64,000 nucleotides of DNA. It comes from Thermoleophilia bacterium (GTDB taxonomy: Bacteria; Actinomycetota; Thermoleophilia; Gaiellales; SKUG01). The notes beneath the pieces are model-generated. The model was not told the origin of the DNA, ran no database searches, and was given only the letters and a program-made list of their open reading frames with translations. Numbering within the stretch: the first letter of the stretch is position 1; each line of letters opens with the position of its first letter. The stretch spans positions 1 through 64,000 of the forward strand of contig JAOPYQ010000009.1 of assembly GCA_025964555.1 (NCBI GenBank), in the 5' to 3' direction. Shown one piece after another: positions 61,396 through 64,000 of the stretch. A program made the position numbers and the translations under genes.

Positions 61396-62325
61396 CTACG
61401 CCGCGAGGAACGTCGCGCCGTCTGCGTACTGGGCGCGGTAGTTGTGCGGGTCGTGGTTTTTGTCGTACTTCTCCGAGATGACGTGCTTGCCGATCAGGTA
61501 CGCCGACAGCGCCGGGTTCTGCAGCGCCGTCGAGAGCAGCCCCGCGCCCTTGGCGAGGTAGTCGCCGATGCCGAGCTGTCGCCCGGAGTCCGTCTGGCCA
61601 TCGTGGATGTCGTCGAGCGCGGTGAGCGCCTGCTGGCCACCGGCCACGTCCCAGACGAACGGATCGTTGGGATCGTCGACCTGCCGGACGTTGGGATCGG
61701 AATCCTCCCAGTCGACCTTCGCCGGTGCGGGATGTCCGTACAGCGTTGCCTTGTCGACGGAGGCGCCGACGGCGGGGTCGGCGATCGCGTCGCCGATCAC
61801 CCACGCGCCTTGGCTGTGACCGCCGAGCGTCACGCGGTGGTGTCCCCCACGCTCGGCGATGCCGGCGAGCACGAGCTTGACCGTCTCCATGCCGGTGGAG
61901 ACGCTGTCGTTGAAGTTCGCGTTGGCGGGATAGTCGATGATCGACGAGCTCGCGCGCTGGCCGAACGCCTGCTCGACCCCGCGCTGCCAGTCCTCGGGGA
62001 TCGAGTGCGAGTTGGTGGCCGGCACCCACAGCACGAGCTCCGGCCTGGAGAAGTCGATCGCGGCGAGTGCCCGATCGGCGTCGGCTCGCGCACGCTCGTG
62101 GTCGATCTCGCCGGGCACCGCCAGCTTGGTGTCGCGCAGCTCCGCAGCCTGCGGCTTGGGACCATCAGCCTTGTGGCCGCGGGTGGTCGCGGTCTTGCTG
62201 CCCGCGCGATCCTGCGGCGGCGTCTGGTTGGTGAACTCCGCCTGCACGGCGCGCGCGACGTCGTGGAGCGGGCTGCCGAGGTTGCCGAAGGCATCCTTGG
62301 CGGCATCGAAGAGTTCGGCGAGCAT
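61396..62325 (-). CDS. Alpha/beta hydrolase (cutinase/PE-PPE-like)
   Basis: A 309-residue protein with an alpha/beta-hydrolase fold: ELVLWVPATNSHSIPEDWQR, IIDYPANANFNDSVSTG, the nucleophile elbow LGGHSQGAWVIGD (catalytic Ser in GHSQG), YGHPAPAKVDW and DPNDPFVWDVAGGQQ (likely catalytic Asp). The HDPHNYRAQY near the end may hold the catalytic His. GHSQG and the surrounding layout match the cutinase/PE-PPE esterase group. No signal peptide is present, so it may be cytoplasmic or exported by another route. Confidence 0.75.
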   Translation of the reverse strand: MLAELFDAAKDAFGNLGSPLHDVARAVQAEFTNQTPPQDRAGSKTATTRGHKADGPKPQAAELRDTKLAVPGEIDHERARADADRALAAIDFSRPELVLWVPATNSHSIPEDWQRGVEQAFGQRASSSIIDYPANANFNDSVSTGMETVKLVLAGIAERGGHHRVTLGGHSQGAWVIGDAIADPAVGASVDKATLYGHPAPAKVDWEDSDPNVRQVDDPNDPFVWDVAGGQQALTALDDIHDGQTDSGRQLGIGDYLAKGAGLLSTALQNPALSAYLIGKHVISEKYDKNHDPHNYRAQYADGATFLAA

Positions 62326-62424
62326 GCGGCGTCCTTCCGTCCTGGACCCCGCTCCGCCGAGACATGGTGCACCGGCCCGCCACCACCGTCAACCGGGTAC
62401 CGGCGCGCGTCGCGCGATCGTCGA

Positions 62425-64000
62425 TCAGGTCGCGGCCGGAAGCCGCTCGGAGACGTAGGGGTCGACGAGGATCGGCTGGCGCGCGGAGCGGGCCTCGTCC
62501 ATGCGCCGAACGAGCGTCGTGTGCGGTGCGGTGATGACGGTCTGTGGATCCGACTCGGCTTCGGCGATCACGGAGCGGATCGCGGCGGCGAACGCCTCGA
62601 GCGTCTCGCGGGTCTCGGTCTCGGTGGGCTCGATCATGAGCGCCTCGTCGACGAGGATCGGGAAGTACATCGTCGGCGGGTGGTAGCCGTGATCCATGAT
62701 CCGCTTGGCGATGTCGAGCGCGCGGATGCCGGTGCGCGCCTTCACGTCGCCGGCTGACACCACGAACTCGTGCATGCAGCTTCGATCGAACGCCGGCGGC
62801 AGCACGTCGCGGATGAGCTCCATCAGGTAGTTGGCGTTGACGACGGCCAGCTCGCTCGCGCGGCGCAGCCCGTCGCGCCCGTGCGTGACGACGTATGCCC
62901 ACGCGCGAACGAGGATGCCGACGTTGCCGAAGAAGCGCGACACGGAACCGATCGAGCCGTCGATGTGGTCGACGACGTCGTAGTGCCCGTCGGGATGCTG
63001 CACGATGCGCGGCAGCGGCAGCAGGTGCGCGAGGCGCTCGGCGACCGCGACCGGACCGGCCCCCGGACCGCCGCCGCCGTGCGGCGTGGACAGGGTCTTG
63101 TGGACGTTGACGTGGACGATGTCGAAGCCCATGTCGCCCGGCCGAACCTTGCCCATGATCGCGTTCAGGTTCGCGCCGTCGTAGTACAGCAGTCCGCCGA
63201 CCTCGTGCACCGCAGCTGCGATCTCTCGGATGCGTTCGTCCAGCAGCCCGAGCGTGTTCGGGTTGGTGAGCATGAGCCCGGCGACGTCATGCTCGGCGCA
63301 GGCAGCGCGCACCGCGTCGAGATCCATGCCGCCGCGTGCGTCGGTGGGGATGCTCACCGTGCGCATGCCGGCCATGCGGACCGTCGCGGGGTTGGTGCCG
63401 TGCGCGGTGTCGGGCACGAGCACCGCGAGCGGCTCGGACTCGACCTCGCCGCGTGCGACGCGCTCCTGGTGGAACGCACGCATGAGCAGCAGCCCGGTGA
63501 ACTCGCCGTGGGCGCCGGCCGCGGGCTGGAGCGTCACCGCGGGCAGGCCCGACAGCTCGCCGATCGCGTGCTGCAGCTCGTGGAGCATTCCGAGCAGCCC
63601 CTGCGTCACCGATGGCGGAGCGAGCGGGTGCAGGCGCGCGAATGCCGGCATCGCGGCGATCTCGTCGTGCACCTTCGGGTTGTACTTCATGGTGCAGGAG
63701 CCGAGCGGATAGAAGCCCGAGTCGATCGAGTGGTTGCGCTGGGACAGGCGCACGAAGTGGCGCATGAGCGTCGGCTCGGCGACCTCGGGCAGCGGCGGGG
63801 CGTCGTCGCGACGCAGCGCGGCAGGCACGCCGGCGAGCGCGGCGTCGACGTCGACGTCATGGACGAGCCGCGAGCTTCGTCGACCCGGGCGCGAGCGCTC
63901 GAAGATCGTCGGCTCGCTCGCCGGGTGGATGCCCGCGGGTACGACGTGCTCGGTCGCGGCGCTGGAGGTGGTCGTCTCGCTGTCCGGCGCGGTTGCCGGG
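62425..64000 (-). CDS. gcvPB: Glycine dehydrogenase (decarboxylating) subunit 2, 5' end outside window
   Basis: The 3' part of the P-protein subunit 2 gene of the glycine cleavage system. The frame runs open to the right edge without an in-frame ATG, so the start lies beyond it. Visible motifs: TIFERSRPGRRSSRL (family N-terminus), GFYPLGSCTMKYNPK, GLPAVTLQPAAGAHGEFTGL and the PLP lysine in VNVHKTLSTPHGGGGPG. With subunit 1 it decarboxylates glycine and loads the H-protein. About 525 residues are present. Confidence 0.92.
   Translation of the reverse strand, partial: PATAPDSETTTSSAATEHVVPAGIHPASEPTIFERSRPGRRSSRLVHDVDVDAALAGVPAALRRDDAPPLPEVAEPTLMRHFVRLSQRNHSIDSGFYPLGSCTMKYNPKVHDEIAAMPAFARLHPLAPPSVTQGLLGMLHELQHAIGELSGLPAVTLQPAAGAHGEFTGLLLMRAFHQERVARGEVESEPLAVLVPDTAHGTNPATVRMAGMRTVSIPTDARGGMDLDAVRAACAEHDVAGLMLTNPNTLGLLDERIREIAAAVHEVGGLLYYDGANLNAIMGKVRPGDMGFDIVHVNVHKTLSTPHGGGGPGAGPVAVAERLAHLLPLPRIVQHPDGHYDVVDHIDGSIGSVSRFFGNVGILVRAWAYVVTHGRDGLRRASELAVVNANYLMELIRDVLPPAFDRSCMHEFVVSAGDVKARTGIRALDIAKRIMDHGYHPPTMYFPILVDEALMIEPTETETRETLEAFAAAIRSVIAEAESDPQTVITAPHTTLVRRMDEARSARQPILVDPYVSERLPAAT

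Overview
The window is high-GC actinobacterial DNA, most likely from the class Thermoleophilia (Solirubrobacter/Conexibacter/Patulibacter-like). This rests on GC-rich codon use, an actinobacterial gene set (SARP regulator, TipAS-type MerR, UgpC/MalK-type ABC operon) and a secreted collagen-repeat protein (12672-13271) whose N-terminus has the form common in Solirubrobacterales. Nothing in the window fixes the genus.

Bases 1 to about 29.5 kb are the right part of an integrated conjugative element. The end is marked at 29478-29523 by an orphan 3' half of a tRNA-Glu(CTC), from anticodon loop to discriminator base, still followed by its native terminator. The intact tRNA, attachment site and integrase would lie left of the window. 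The element carries a 22-bp-arm nested inverted repeat (1041-1174, possible oriT or replication origin), a replication-relaxation protein, a VirD4/TraG coupling ATPase, a VirB2/TrbC-like pilin, a TcpE-like protein, a VirB4 ATPase, a VirB6/TrbL-like channel, a two-domain cell-wall hydrolase, an SSB, a Pro/Thr-rich membrane protein and a very large surface protein ending in a staphylococcal-nuclease-like domain. Two copies of a structured non-coding element lie upstream of ssb and of a second small gene. Cargo follows: an orphan winged-helix protein, two ECF sigma/membrane-partner pairs flanking XRE, MarR and LuxR-type regulators and two secreted proteins, then a probable defence and stress stretch (AAA_13-type ABC ATPase, DyP peroxidase with a SpaA-like tail, coiled-coil protein, HslV-like Ntn hydrolase, ApeA-type HEPN protein).

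From 29.5 kb on, the DNA reads as chromosome. In order: an M15 peptidase, a secreted Asp-box propeller protein, a cobalamin-riboswitch-controlled lipoprotein and DUF6580 membrane protein, an isochorismatase-type hydrolase, a SARP regulator followed by a putative 24-residue peptide and a ThiF/MccB-like enzyme, a zinc alcohol dehydrogenase, glpD, thiL, a response regulator, an HD-GYP phosphodiesterase, an M4-type peptidase, gltX, a TipAS-type MerR regulator, a complete sugar ABC operon, an unknown 485-residue protein, nfo, two membrane proteins, an orphan MalK-like ATPase with an altered Walker A motif and a 390-residue tail, a repeat peptide gene, a secreted protein, an alpha/beta hydrolase and the 3' part of gcvPB running off the right edge.

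The two most promising undescribed systems are (i) the SARP - tiny peptide - ThiF locus at 34.6-38.0 kb, where a pair of SARP-style direct heptamers precedes a 24-codon ORF ending 8 bases before an E1-like enzyme with an RRE-like N-terminus, and (ii) the duplicated structured element in front of ssb and a 63-aa gene, which resembles in logic the single-strand promoters of plasmid leading regions.
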